DNA of 36,548 nt from Eubacteriales bacterium (GTDB lineage Bacteria; Bacillota; Clostridia; Saccharofermentanales; UBA5734). Made by a program: the position numbers and the translations under genes. Positions 1 through 8,591 of this stretch are shown in pieces. The stretch is from positions 1 to 36,548 of the forward strand of contig JAQUDJ010000009.1 of NCBI GenBank assembly GCA_028685755.1, read 5' to 3'. The notes under the pieces were generated by a model. That model was not told where the DNA came from. It saw only the letters and a program-made list of their open reading frames with translations, and searched no databases. Numbering within the stretch: the stretch's first letter is position 1; each line of letters starts with the position of its first letter.

Positions 1-19
1 TTCTCCGCCATTTTTTCAG

Positions 20-69
20 AAATTGCCCCCGAAAGTTGTACTGCAAAGTATAATTTTCGGGGGCAATTT
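20..69 (+). terminator. Rho-independent terminator of an upstream plus-strand gene
   Basis: A 23-bp hairpin closes on a GCAA tetraloop at 43-46. The outer 15 bp (20-34 AAATTGCCCCCGAAA with 55-69) pair perfectly. Two inner pairs (35/54 and 38/51) are G-T, which pair as G-U only in plus-strand RNA and would be A/C mismatches in minus-strand RNA. The right arm runs into a T-rich stretch (67-77). This argues for a terminator of a gene lying left of the window rather than of carD. Confidence 0.75.
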
Positions 70-247
70 TATTTCCTCAAAAAGATTTCGAACTGTCAAA
101 ACTAACGCTGTTTTGCCAAGAAAGGCATTGCTTGAACACTCAGGCGATGTCTTTTTTGGTCTCTTCCAGAAGATTTCCAATAAAACGGTACTTGATTGTG
201 ATCTCCTGGGTCCGTTTGCAAAAATCGGTGTAACTTTGTGCAGACGA

Positions 248-745
248 TCAGATCTGGATTTTTGCCATGATAAAAGGGACGACTTGATCCGGCAGAATGT
301 CGAGCACCAATGCAAATTCGTGATAGAGCAATTTTTCCGCCGCCTTCAAGGTGTCACTGTCGGAGATGGACAACCGGTGGCCCTTTTGCTCCAACTCAAT
401 TTTCCGGTTGTAAATCGTCTTGATTACTTGGACGATTTTCTGCTGGTCGCCTGACTGGAGTATTTCACCGAATGTGACTCGTCGGAAAATATCATCGCTG
501 ATCCATTCACTGTCGAGATCAGGCATGATATTGATCAGTTCAAAAATTTCTGCTTTTGACAGGAGGCGTCTCATGACAACATTGCGCTTGTCCGTCGGCA
601 CAAAGATATCGATGATATTGCCATAAACAGGGTTCAGCACATAGTATTCCCGCTCAACCGTCCCGCCAAAATTCTCCCGGCAGATGTTGGTTACCTGGCA
701 AACACCCATTGAGCTGTATATGACATAATCATTGACTTTATACAT
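248..745 (-). CDS. carD: CarD/CdnL-family RNA-polymerase-binding transcription regulator
   Basis: The 165-residue protein opens with the typical CarD N-terminal domain (about residues 1-60: a V-N-D-Y-V-I-Y start, G-V-C-Q-V, then Y-Y-V-L-N-P and a V-P-T-D-K strand), which binds the RNA polymerase beta subunit in this family. An all-helical C-terminal half (about 65-165) is the part that contacts promoter DNA in CarD/CdnL. The length fits the 150-170 residues usual for the family. The start is supported by AGGAGGT at 751-757 (read on the minus strand) about 6 nt upstream. It is a single-gene unit transcribed away from the CDF gene, with a good promoter at 781-808. The exact regulon cannot be read from sequence. 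Confidence 0.88.
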   Translation of the reverse strand: MYKVNDYVIYSSMGVCQVTNICRENFGGTVEREYYVLNPVYGNIIDIFVPTDKRNVVMRRLLSKAEIFELINIMPDLDSEWISDDIFRRVTFGEILQSGDQQKIVQVIKTIYNRKIELEQKGHRLSISDSDTLKAAEKLLYHEFALVLDILPDQVVPFIMAKIQI

Positions 746-780
746 GATGAACCTCCTGTTTAAAGCCGAAAAACTAATCC

Positions 781-808
781 TTTATAACAATTTTAATTAA
801 TCTGTCAA
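781..808 (-). promoter_or_regulatory. Sigma-A-type promoter of carD
   Basis: Read on the minus strand there is a perfect -35 TTGACA (803-808), a 16-nt spacer, and -10 TATAAA (781-786). It lies 36 nt upstream of the carD start codon and directly before its ribosome binding site. Confidence 0.7.
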
Positions 809-1175
809 ACAAATTCTAATGGTTCAAACAACGAAATTGAAACATAAAAAGACCGATTTTCTGCGCTTTTTAGCCGCTAATAGGCACAGTTCAGCTGAAA
901 TATGCTAAGTTGCTGACGTCACTCAAAATCATGGTTAGATAAAGAAGCATCCTAGCAACACCTTAAACCATAGATGAGCCTACTTGACCGATTATTATTT
1001 AGCAAACAAACTTGGCATATGTGCCGGACGATCATTCACTATGAAATAAGGTATCCGTGTTTACAGCACTATTACTTGATACAAATTATCTTAATTCATT
1101 ACTAAATTTGAACATGGCGCATCCCGCGTGATTCTTGTATGATGGTTAGACACACTTTTTTAAGTAGGTGGTCTA
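809..1175. other. AT-rich intergenic region between divergent carD and the CDF gene
   Basis: No open reading frame of convincing length and no RNA gene is recognisable. The region must hold the promoter of the plus-strand CDF gene. The best -10 candidate is TATGAT at 1138-1143, but no good -35 sits 16-18 nt upstream of it (a TTGAAC at 1108-1113 is 24 nt away), so no promoter is called. A ribosome binding site (AGGTGG) precedes the ATG at 1176. Confidence 0.5.
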
Positions 1176-2345
1176 ATGATCAAGTTTCTCATTCACCGGT
1201 TTATCAAGAACCACGATAAGGTTCTCAATAGCAAAGTCAGAGAAGACTACAGTGTATTATCCGGCGTAGTGGGCATATTTTTTAATATGCTCCTATTTGG
1301 GTTGAAATTGACGATTGGCTTAGTGACCAATAGCATTGCCGTCATTTCCGATGCTTTTAACAATTTAACGGATTTGGGATCATCAGCAGTCTCGATTGTT
1401 GGTGCCAAAATGAGCAATCGACCTCCGGATGAAGATCATCCGCAAGGTCATGGGCGTTTTGAATACGTGGCAGCACTCGTTGTCGCTTTTATCATCTTCA
1501 TGGTCGGCTTTCAACTTCTGACAAATTCCTGGAAAAAAGTCTTACATCCAGAAACGGTTACCTTCAGTTATCTGACGATCGCAATTTTAACGTTTTCGGT
1601 TGCCGTCAAGTTTTACATGTATGCTTACAATATCTATATTGGCAAATTGATCAACTCGAGTATCAATCGGGCGACTGCTTTCGATAGCTTGAGTGATACG
1701 GTGGCAACTGGAGCGGTCATTGTGACGACGATCATCGCGAGGTTTACCACCTTTCCAATCGATGGTTTGGCCGGCTTAGTCATTTCTGGATTGATTCTGT
1801 ATTCCGGTTTCAAAATCGCTAAAGACACCGTCGATCTCTTGCTCGGGAAAGCGCCTGACCCCAAAATTGTTGAAAGGATTAATCAAATTGTCAGCTCGGG
1901 TGCCCATATCATGGGCACTCACGATTTGATTGTCCATGATTACGGGCCCAATCGAATTATTGCCTCCATTCATGCAGAGGTTTCCGACCAGCTCAATATC
2001 GTCGATGGGCACACGTCAATTGATGAGCTGGAGCACCTCATTATCGAAGAGCTCGGGATTGATATCATCGTCCATCTGGATCCGGTGTGCACCGATCTTG
2101 AGGCCACGCGAATCGCGCGAGCCGCTGTTTTAAAAAGCTTACAAAAGATCGAAATAACGGTCGATATCGAGCACTTTAGAATTGCTCAAGTTGAAAAGAA
2201 AACCATTGTCATTTTTGAATTAGGCCAACTTCAGAGACTTTCTGAATTTGAATTTAATATGCTACGCCACAAAATAAAGCAGCAAATCGAAGCCGACTAT
2301 CAGAACTTCGAAGTCGTCGTCAATCACCGCGGCCATAATTTGTAA
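1176..2345 (+). CDS. Cation diffusion facilitator (CDF) metal exporter, probably Mn-type
   Basis: CDF proteins are dimeric cytoplasmic-membrane antiporters that expel divalent metals in exchange for protons. The 389-residue protein has the N-terminal membrane domain (about residues 25-220) with the TM2 motif around S-D-A-F-N-N-L-T-D and the TM5 motif F-D-S-L-S-D. The four transport-site positions read N62, D66, D170 and D174, with no histidine. Zn exporters normally carry His at this site, whereas an Asn/Asp-only site is the arrangement described for MntE-type Mn exporters, so Mn export is inferred. A cytoplasmic ferredoxin-like domain (about 230-300, containing V-H-D-Y-G-P) follows, plus about 90 further residues, making it longer than the ~300-residue FieF/CzcD type. 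The MFS gene starts 15 nt downstream. Confidence 0.85.
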   Translation: MIKFLIHRFIKNHDKVLNSKVREDYSVLSGVVGIFFNMLLFGLKLTIGLVTNSIAVISDAFNNLTDLGSSAVSIVGAKMSNRPPDEDHPQGHGRFEYVAALVVAFIIFMVGFQLLTNSWKKVLHPETVTFSYLTIAILTFSVAVKFYMYAYNIYIGKLINSSINRATAFDSLSDTVATGAVIVTTIIARFTTFPIDGLAGLVISGLILYSGFKIAKDTVDLLLGKAPDPKIVERINQIVSSGAHIMGTHDLIVHDYGPNRIIASIHAEVSDQLNIVDGHTSIDELEHLIIEELGIDIIVHLDPVCTDLEATRIARAAVLKSLQKIEITVDIEHFRIAQVEKKTIVIFELGQLQRLSEFEFNMLRHKIKQQIEADYQNFEVVVNHRGHNL

Positions 2346-2360
2346 GTAAGGCACCAACAG

Positions 2361-3557
2361 ATGTTGAATATTTTTTTAATCGGCCTTGTCAGTTTCTTCA
2401 CGGATATTAGCACTGAAATGGTCTATCCGTTGATCCCACTCTATCTCACCGCGGTATTTGGGGCCACACCGACCTTAATTGGGCTGATTGAAGGGATTGC
2501 GGAAAGCTTAGCGAGCTTATTAAAAGTGTTTAGCGGTTATGCAACCGATCGGTTTCAACAAAAAAGACGACTGGCTTTTCTTGGATATTCAACAAGTCTT
2601 TTTTATAAACTTGCGTTGATTCTGGCTACATCGTGGAGCGGGATTTTACTTGCACGGGTGATCGATCGAGTCGGCAAAGGGATCAGAACAACGCCGCGAG
2701 ATGTCCTCGTCAGTGAAAGTGCAGCACCTGGCCAATTAGGTCGCGCATTTGGGATCCATAAAGCGCTCGACATGGCAGGTTCGGCGGTCGGCATTTTAAT
2801 TGCCTATTTCCTCGTCAAGGCGATGCCAGTAGTAGCGGCCACTGATCAAGTGACCACCAACACCACATATAAGCAGTTGTTTTTGATATCAATTGTGCCA
2901 GCTTTGATCGGACTTAGCTTGTTTGCCCTGATTAAGGAGCAGAAAGTGAATCGCAAGGTGATGCACCGCGAACCTTTTTGGCAAAATATCAATCGCCTCA
3001 ATCGACCACTAAAAATCTATTTGACTGTTGCATTTCTATTTACCCTTGGCAATTCTTCAAATGCGTTCCTGTTGTTGCGCGCCCGCTCCATTGGGTTCGA
3101 TGATGCCTCGGTGATCCTCTTGTATTTCATTTACAGTATTAGCGCAGCCGTCCTGGCGATCCCCCTTGGCCAGCGCTCGGATAAAATTGGTCGAAAACGC
3201 ATTTTAGTTGTTGGCTATTTAGTGTTTGCCATGGTATATGCTGGCTTTGCGGTTAATTCGAGTAAATGGCTGATGGTCGTATTGTTTGCGTTATATGGGC
3301 TCTATACGGCGATGATAACGGGTGTCGAACGCGCATTTATCGCCGAAATTGCCCCACCAGCGCTCAAAGGAACCTTGCTCGGTCTTCATGCCACCCTGGT
3401 CGGGATCGCGCTACTCCCGGCCAGTCTGCTTGCGGGTTTGCTCTGGTCACAGTTTGGGGCATTCGCCCCGTTTGCGTGCGGCTCGATTTTATCCCTGCTT
3501 GCAGCACTGATTTTGACAGTGTTTATGAAGCAAGAAAGAACTGCAGGTGACAGTTGA
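2361..3557 (+). CDS. Major facilitator superfamily transporter
   Basis: The 398-residue hydrophobic protein has about 12 membrane segments, the expected full MFS length. It begins with the segment I-G-L-V-S-F-F-T-D-I-S-T-E-M and carries the loop motif D-R-V-G-K-G-I-R-T-T-P-R-D. That motif marks a poorly characterised MFS subgroup common in bacteria that is often annotated only as a multidrug or unknown-substrate transporter. A second-half loop motif, R-S-D-K-I-G-R-K-R, is also intact. It follows the CDF gene by 15 nt, so the two are likely co-transcribed. The start has only a weak AAGG ribosome binding site about 10 nt upstream. The substrate cannot be predicted. Confidence 0.82.
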   Translation: MLNIFLIGLVSFFTDISTEMVYPLIPLYLTAVFGATPTLIGLIEGIAESLASLLKVFSGYATDRFQQKRRLAFLGYSTSLFYKLALILATSWSGILLARVIDRVGKGIRTTPRDVLVSESAAPGQLGRAFGIHKALDMAGSAVGILIAYFLVKAMPVVAATDQVTTNTTYKQLFLISIVPALIGLSLFALIKEQKVNRKVMHREPFWQNINRLNRPLKIYLTVAFLFTLGNSSNAFLLLRARSIGFDDASVILLYFIYSISAAVLAIPLGQRSDKIGRKRILVVGYLVFAMVYAGFAVNSSKWLMVVLFALYGLYTAMITGVERAFIAEIAPPALKGTLLGLHATLVGIALLPASLLAGLLWSQFGAFAPFACGSILSLLAALILTVFMKQERTAGDS

Positions 3558-3682
3558 ATCACAGTGAAATCAGAACTTAATTTGTTTTTAAATAGCATGC
3601 ATGATTAAATAATAATGATATTTAACGAATAACCACGTGCGTGTAAACGCTCTTGATACAGCAAAAATGGTGTAAAATCTGC

Positions 3683-5428
3683 ATGAAAAAAAATCAATAT
3701 CCAGAACTTGAAGCACAACCAATACGACCGACCGTTCGCCGCCTTGAATCAAATGGCAACGATCGGCCAGTCAGTCAGCGCCCGGTCAAGCAACGACCCA
3801 TTCGACCCAAGCGGGTCAAACCCAAACAAACGATTTCCGATCAAATGGGCACATTTGCAGGACGTGTAGTCGGTGGATTTCAGCGCAATAGCCGCGCCCG
3901 TGTATTAAGTATCTTGATTGTCATGCTCCTTGTTATCAGCACAAGTATCGTAGGGTTTGCATTGTCAGATCAAGCCGACAACCAAGCCGACAACCAGACC
4001 AGCAACCAAGCCGACAAGCTGACGAATAATCAATCGCAAGGCATTCCGACTGACTCCGGAACGATTAATGAATCGACAGCCGCGGCTTCACTTTCGGAAG
4101 ATCCATTCTGGGGCAGTGCTGCGTTTTCTCGCGAAAAAATACTGCCTGAAGATGAACTCGAACAAGCGATTATCGCCTCTGAACATGAAGCTGCTCTACT
4201 TGCTTTGGCCGCTTTAATGCCCAAACCGACCGAAACGACGCTTGCGACCACAACACAGACCACAACACAGACCACAACGAAGCAAACAACCGTGGCCACA
4301 ACGACCGAAACGACCCTAGCGCCAACGGAAGCCCCCGTTGCAGAACCGGTACGTGCGCCAACCTCGAATAGTCGGATCATCGGCTACTATGGGGGTTGGA
4401 AATCCCTCGAAGGCTATACACCAGATAATATCGATGGCTCGAAACTGACACATGTCCTTTATGCGTTTGCTTATATCGACTCGAATATGCGGATCGGCAT
4501 GGGGTCTACACAATATGACCCGAGTAACTTTGCTAAGCTTCGTGCATTGAAAGAGCGCAACCCTCACTTGAAAACATTGATATCAGTAGGCGGTTGGGAT
4601 TGGTCTGGGCGCTTCTCCGACGCGGCTTTGACCGAAGATTCTCGGACCACGTTTGCCAACAGTTGTGTGGATTTTATTCTCAAACATGGTTTTGATGGCG
4701 TTGATCTTGACTGGGAGTATCCAGTGCGTGGCGGCCAGGCTGGCAACATTAAACGACCGGAAGATAAGCAGAATTTCACTTTGCTGATGCAGAAAATTCG
4801 CGAAAAATTCGATGCCCAATCCGCAAAAGATGGGCGCCCGTACTTGCTGTCTTTTGCTGGTGGTGGAACAACAGATTATTCGAATGACGTTGAACTCGAC
4901 AAGCTCGGTCAAATCGTCGATTTTGCAATGATTATGTCTTATGATTACCACGGCAAATGGGATCCGCGTACAGACTTCAATGCGCCGATCTATGCTGTGC
5001 CACATTCACCGAAATATCAGATTAATTACACGATTGATACCACCGTTAATAACTGGCTCAATCGGGGCATGCCCGCAGAAAAACTGGTTTTAGGTGTGCC
5101 TTTTTATGGCATAAAATATGTTGGTGTGACAAGTGCGGACAATGGTGGGTTCTATCAAGACTTTGACACAGGCTGGGCAATCGCTTACAAAGATATAGCT
5201 GAAAAATACCTTACCAATGGCAGCTACACACGCTACTTTCATGATATTGCGAAGGTTCCGTGGCTTTTTGATGGCTCAACTTTTATCAGCTATGATGACC
5301 CAGAATCAATTGGTATCAAAGTGGACTATATTCATAACCGTGGCTTGGGCGGTGCGATGATATGGCAGCTCGCTCAAGATGATAGCCATGGGACGCTGAT
5401 GAATGCACTTTTTAATGCGATGAACTAA
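3683..5428 (+). CDS. Membrane-anchored GH18 family glycosidase (chitinase-like)
   Basis: From the ATG at 3683 (581 residues) the order is: a basic, proline-rich cytoplasmic tail (1-73), one membrane segment (about 74-95), an Asn/Gln/Asp-rich repeat stretch (99-117), a spacer, a Thr-rich linker (about 184-215), and a GH18 catalytic barrel (about 232-581). The GH18 signature is complete: S-V-G-G at 301-304 and D-G-V-D-L-D-W-E at 338-345, with E345 the expected acid/base. GH18 enzymes cleave beta-1,4-linked GlcNAc polymers such as chitin, and some act on peptidoglycan. The domain should face outward, tethered by the uncleaved N-terminal helix. No LysM or chitin-binding module is seen. Neither the ATG nor the in-frame TTG at 3653 (10 residues longer) has a ribosome binding site; the ATG gives the more natural N-terminus. 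The enzyme class is certain; the substrate is not. Confidence 0.87.
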   Translation: MKKNQYPELEAQPIRPTVRRLESNGNDRPVSQRPVKQRPIRPKRVKPKQTISDQMGTFAGRVVGGFQRNSRARVLSILIVMLLVISTSIVGFALSDQADNQADNQTSNQADKLTNNQSQGIPTDSGTINESTAAASLSEDPFWGSAAFSREKILPEDELEQAIIASEHEAALLALAALMPKPTETTLATTTQTTTQTTTKQTTVATTTETTLAPTEAPVAEPVRAPTSNSRIIGYYGGWKSLEGYTPDNIDGSKLTHVLYAFAYIDSNMRIGMGSTQYDPSNFAKLRALKERNPHLKTLISVGGWDWSGRFSDAALTEDSRTTFANSCVDFILKHGFDGVDLDWEYPVRGGQAGNIKRPEDKQNFTLLMQKIREKFDAQSAKDGRPYLLSFAGGGTTDYSNDVELDKLGQIVDFAMIMSYDYHGKWDPRTDFNAPIYAVPHSPKYQINYTIDTTVNNWLNRGMPAEKLVLGVPFYGIKYVGVTSADNGGFYQDFDTGWAIAYKDIAEKYLTNGSYTRYFHDIAKVPWLFDGSTFISYDDPESIGIKVDYIHNRGLGGAMIWQLAQDDSHGTLMNALFNAMN

Positions 5429-5522
5429 TAAAATGACAGCTCTATGCAAAAACTGATGACCACTAGTTGCGAACGAACGAACTTCTTGAGCAATATCTGC
5501 AAGTCCTTTAGCAAGAATAACC

Positions 5523-5551
5523 TTTAGCAGAAAATTGACGGCTTCTATAAT
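5523..5551 (+). promoter_or_regulatory. Candidate promoter of the GH3 gene
   Basis: A perfect -10 TATAAT (5546-5551) lies 17 nt after a weak -35-like TTTAGC (5523-5528). The predicted RNA would start near 5558, giving a short leader before the AAAAGGAG ribosome binding site (about 5571-5578) and the ATG at 5585. No terminator hairpin is visible between the GH18 stop and this site. Confidence 0.45.
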
Positions 5552-5584
5552 CAAATCATGATAACGCAATCAAAAGGAGCGCAC

Positions 5585-7279
5585 ATGGTAGATTTAAAAG
5601 CTAAACCTTACTATTTGAACGATTCGCAAATCAAATGGGTCGAACAGACGATTGCAAAACTTTCGATTGAAGAGAAAATCGGACAATTGTTTATCAATTT
5701 GTTTGTTGATCTCAGTCCTGAGCATGTCCGCGATTTTATCGCCAAATATCCGGTCGGCGGCGCGCGTTACATGGGCGCTGATGCAGATACTGTTTACACG
5801 ATGATTAGTGAATTACAGAAAAACACAAAAATCCCACTGCTGGTCTCCTGCAATTGTGATTCTGGTGGCAATGGTGCTTGCAAAGATGGTACATATATCG
5901 CATCCGGTGCAGCAACCGAAGCATCCGGCAGCCAGACCGTCGCCTATAACGTGGGGCTGGTTAGTGGCAGAGTAGCAGCGGCAATTGGGTGTAACTGGAA
6001 TTTTGACCCCTGTGTAGATATCCTCTTTAATTGGCGCAATACGATTGTTAACACGCGGGCTTATGGTACGGATTCGGATACGGTGTACAAATACGCCAGC
6101 TCATATATCAAGGGTATTCTACAGAGTAATGTGGCCACCTGTGTTAAACACTTTCCCGGCGACGGGACTGAAGAGCGAGATCAGCATCTTGTCTTAGGTG
6201 TCAATGAGCTATCCGTCGAGGAATGGGATGCCTCCTTCGGTAAAGTCTATAAACAAGTTATCGACGATGGTGTCATGTCCATCATGGCTGGGCATATCGC
6301 GTTGCCAGCTTATTCAAAAAAGCTTGTCCCCGGTATGACCTATGACGAAATCATGCCTGCCACATTGGCTCCTGAATTGATCGATGGCCTCTTGCGAAAA
6401 CAACTCGGCTTCAATGGCTTAGTTGTCACCGATGCCTCGCACATGCTCGGGATGAGTGGCGCGATGAAACGTCGTGATTATGTCCCACAGGCGATTGCAG
6501 CGGGCTGTGATATGTTCTTGTTTTTTAATGATCATGAAGAAGATTTTGGCTTCATGTTGGATGGTTACAAACGCGGTGTGATCACTGAAGAACGCCTGCA
6601 GGACGCCTTATATCGCATTTTGGGACTGAAGGCTGCAATCCATTTGCATGAACTGCAAGCAACGGGTGAATTAATGCCGCCGAAAGAAGGCTTAGCGATT
6701 GTTGGCTGTGAAGAACATCTAACAATGGCTGCTGAAGCGGCCGATCTGGCAATCACGCTTGTCAAAAACACAAAAGCGGAGTTGCCAATCTCCGCCAAAA
6801 CGCACAAGCGCTTGCGCTTACATACCTTGTACGGTGAAATGGGTGGCATTCACGGCAACACCAATGCATCAGAAAAAATCATTATCGAAGAACTCGAAAA
6901 GGCCGGATATGAAGTGACGCTCGTTGACGGAACAACCCGTGATAAGGGCAAAACAGCACGTTACGATCAGGATTATGATGCGGCTTTTGTCTTCGCTGAT
7001 ATTTCTGGCTATGCCGCCGAAAACAATTATCGAATTCGGTGGAAGTGCCCCATGTCAAACGACATTCCATGGTTCGTATGGGAAATCCCGACAGTCTTTA
7101 TTTCCCTCAACTACACGACGCATCTAACTGATGTTCCGATGGTCAAAACATACATCAATGCTTACAACAATTCTCGGGAAGTCATCCGCCAGACCCTTGC
7201 AAAAATTGCTGGTGAAAGCGACTTTAAAGGCCAGTATAACGACTTGGTTTGGTGTAAAAAATGGGAAGCAAAACGCTGA
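5585..7279 (+). CDS. GH3 family glycosidase with NagZ-type acid/base motif (beta-N-acetylhexosaminidase-like)
   Basis: The 564-residue protein has a GH3 barrel (about 20-350) and a following alpha/beta domain (about 375-560). The family motif K-H-F-P-G-D-G is at 188-194. The Asp-x-His dyad that supplies the acid/base in NagZ-type GH3 enzymes is present as D199-Q200-H201, and the nucleophile is D283 in V-V-T-D-A-S-H-M. These features favour N-acetylglucosaminidase over beta-glucosidase activity. There is no signal peptide, so it acts in the cytoplasm, presumably on imported GlcNAc oligosaccharides or muropeptide fragments. The ATG at 5585 is chosen over an upstream in-frame codon at 5558 because of the AAAAGGAG site just before it. 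The PFK gene follows after 9 nt, so they are probably one operon. Confidence 0.85.
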   Translation: MVDLKAKPYYLNDSQIKWVEQTIAKLSIEEKIGQLFINLFVDLSPEHVRDFIAKYPVGGARYMGADADTVYTMISELQKNTKIPLLVSCNCDSGGNGACKDGTYIASGAATEASGSQTVAYNVGLVSGRVAAAIGCNWNFDPCVDILFNWRNTIVNTRAYGTDSDTVYKYASSYIKGILQSNVATCVKHFPGDGTEERDQHLVLGVNELSVEEWDASFGKVYKQVIDDGVMSIMAGHIALPAYSKKLVPGMTYDEIMPATLAPELIDGLLRKQLGFNGLVVTDASHMLGMSGAMKRRDYVPQAIAAGCDMFLFFNDHEEDFGFMLDGYKRGVITEERLQDALYRILGLKAAIHLHELQATGELMPPKEGLAIVGCEEHLTMAAEAADLAITLVKNTKAELPISAKTHKRLRLHTLYGEMGGIHGNTNASEKIIIEELEKAGYEVTLVDGTTRDKGKTARYDQDYDAAFVFADISGYAAENNYRIRWKCPMSNDIPWFVWEIPTVFISLNYTTHLTDVPMVKTYINAYNNSREVIRQTLAKIAGESDFKGQYNDLVWCKKWEAKR

Positions 7280-7288
7280 GGTAGCACG

Positions 7289-8554
7289 ATGTCAAAGCCT
7301 AAAAATGTTATTATCTCACAGTCCGGAGGTCCAACCCCGGTCATCAACAATTCACTCCGCGGCATCATTGATGCCTGCCAAAGCCAACCTGAAAAATTCG
7401 GGACGATCTATGCAGGCTATCATGGCGTTGAAGGGATTTTAAAAGAAGAACTTTTGAACCTCAGCGCGCAAGCTAGCGATGAAATTGCCTTATTGCGGAC
7501 AACGCCTTCAGCAGGTGCAATCGGTACCTGCCGCTACAAATTGCGGGATAATCGACCGCAAGATTTTGACCGTGTCATTGATGTCCTAAAGGCGCACGAC
7601 ATTGGATACCTTTTCTATATCGGTGGTAATGATTCGATGGACACGGCGCACAAAATCAGTCTGTTGGCTGCTCAAAGTGGCTATGAATTGATCGCTACTG
7701 GTGTACCGAAGACGATCGATAATGATGTAGGGGACACCGCTTTTCAACTGATTGACCACACCCCGGGATATGGCAGTGTAGCGCGCTATTGGACATCACT
7801 TGTCCAAAATGCCAACGAAGAAAATGCCGGATCAGCAACGGCAGATCCCATTTTAGTGATGCAAGCCATGGGTCGCAAAATTGGTTACATTCCAGCCGCG
7901 GCTCGGCTAGCTGATCCCAAGCGGGAAATGCCACTCCTGATTTACATGGCCGAGGCCAAACTAAAACTTGCAGAAATTGCGGATCAGATTGATCTTCAGA
8001 TCCAAAAAAGCGGGCGAGCGATGGTTGTGGTTAGCGAAGGTCTTGATGTCGGTGACCTCGGTGAAAGTCGCGATTCGTTTGGGCACACGCAATTTGGTGG
8101 AAGCCAAACCACAGTTTGTCAGACCGTCGTCAATTATTTAAACGCACATGGTCTGAAAGCTCGGGGCCAGGTTCCAGGGATCGACCAACGGGTGGCGATC
8201 AATCTCGCATCGCCTGTCGACCTCGACGAAGCGTATCGACTTGGCCAGCAGGCTGTTTTAATTGCCGCTGAACAGGGCAATGGTTTTATGTCTACACTGA
8301 CGCGATCTGCGGGTTCTTTATATAACGTAACCTATGGATATGTTGAACTCGCGCAGGTTGCGAATTCAGAACGGACTTTCCCGGAAGCGTGGCTCAATGC
8401 AGATCGCAATGATGTCACTGATGAATTCTTGCGCTATGCACGACCCTTGATCGGCGAAGATTTTGTATCAATCCCGATGGTCGATGGCCTGATGCGGTTC
8501 GCCCGTTTCAAACCGATATTTGCCGAGAAGAAATTACCGCCCTTTACGTTTTAG
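7289..8554 (+). CDS. pfp: Diphosphate-dependent 6-phosphofructokinase (PFK family)
   Basis: The 421-residue protein is a PFK-A superfamily enzyme that phosphorylates fructose 6-phosphate at C1 in glycolysis. The phosphoryl-donor loop reads G-G-N-D-S (112-116), and the next motif is P-K-T-I-D-N-D (140-146). In this family the lysine in P-K-T-I-D-N-D (Gly in ATP enzymes) and a bulky residue in the G-G-x-D-S loop mark PPi as donor, so PPi dependence is the favoured reading, not proven. The M-G-R-K substrate motif is present near 193. A GAGGTAG ribosome binding site precedes the ATG. It sits between the GH3 and HAD genes as the central-metabolism step of this sugar operon. Confidence 0.85.
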   Translation: MSKPKNVIISQSGGPTPVINNSLRGIIDACQSQPEKFGTIYAGYHGVEGILKEELLNLSAQASDEIALLRTTPSAGAIGTCRYKLRDNRPQDFDRVIDVLKAHDIGYLFYIGGNDSMDTAHKISLLAAQSGYELIATGVPKTIDNDVGDTAFQLIDHTPGYGSVARYWTSLVQNANEENAGSATADPILVMQAMGRKIGYIPAAARLADPKREMPLLIYMAEAKLKLAEIADQIDLQIQKSGRAMVVVSEGLDVGDLGESRDSFGHTQFGGSQTTVCQTVVNYLNAHGLKARGQVPGIDQRVAINLASPVDLDEAYRLGQQAVLIAAEQGNGFMSTLTRSAGSLYNVTYGYVELAQVANSERTFPEAWLNADRNDVTDEFLRYARPLIGEDFVSIPMVDGLMRFARFKPIFAEKKLPPFTF

Positions 8555-8591
8555 AACAGTGAAGCTAATTAAAATCATGGAGGAAAGTCAC

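Noticed and set aside
23-454. Open frame on the plus strand antisense to carD, and a minus-strand frame 16-315
   Set aside because: Both run through the perfect terminator hairpin at 20-69 and overlap carD; the similar residues at their ends come from the inverted repeat. No ribosome binding site or family resemblance.
3641-3660. Catabolite-repression (cre-like) site before the GH18 gene
   Set aside because: Only the left half TGTAAACG fits; the right half does not match the consensus.
3653-3678. TTGATA / TAAAAT promoter for the GH18 gene
   Set aside because: The spacer is only 14 nt, too short for a normal sigma-A promoter.
4030-4380. Val/Ser-rich minus-strand frame inside the GH18 gene
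   Set aside because: It is the complement of the Thr-rich linker codons; low complexity and no start signal.
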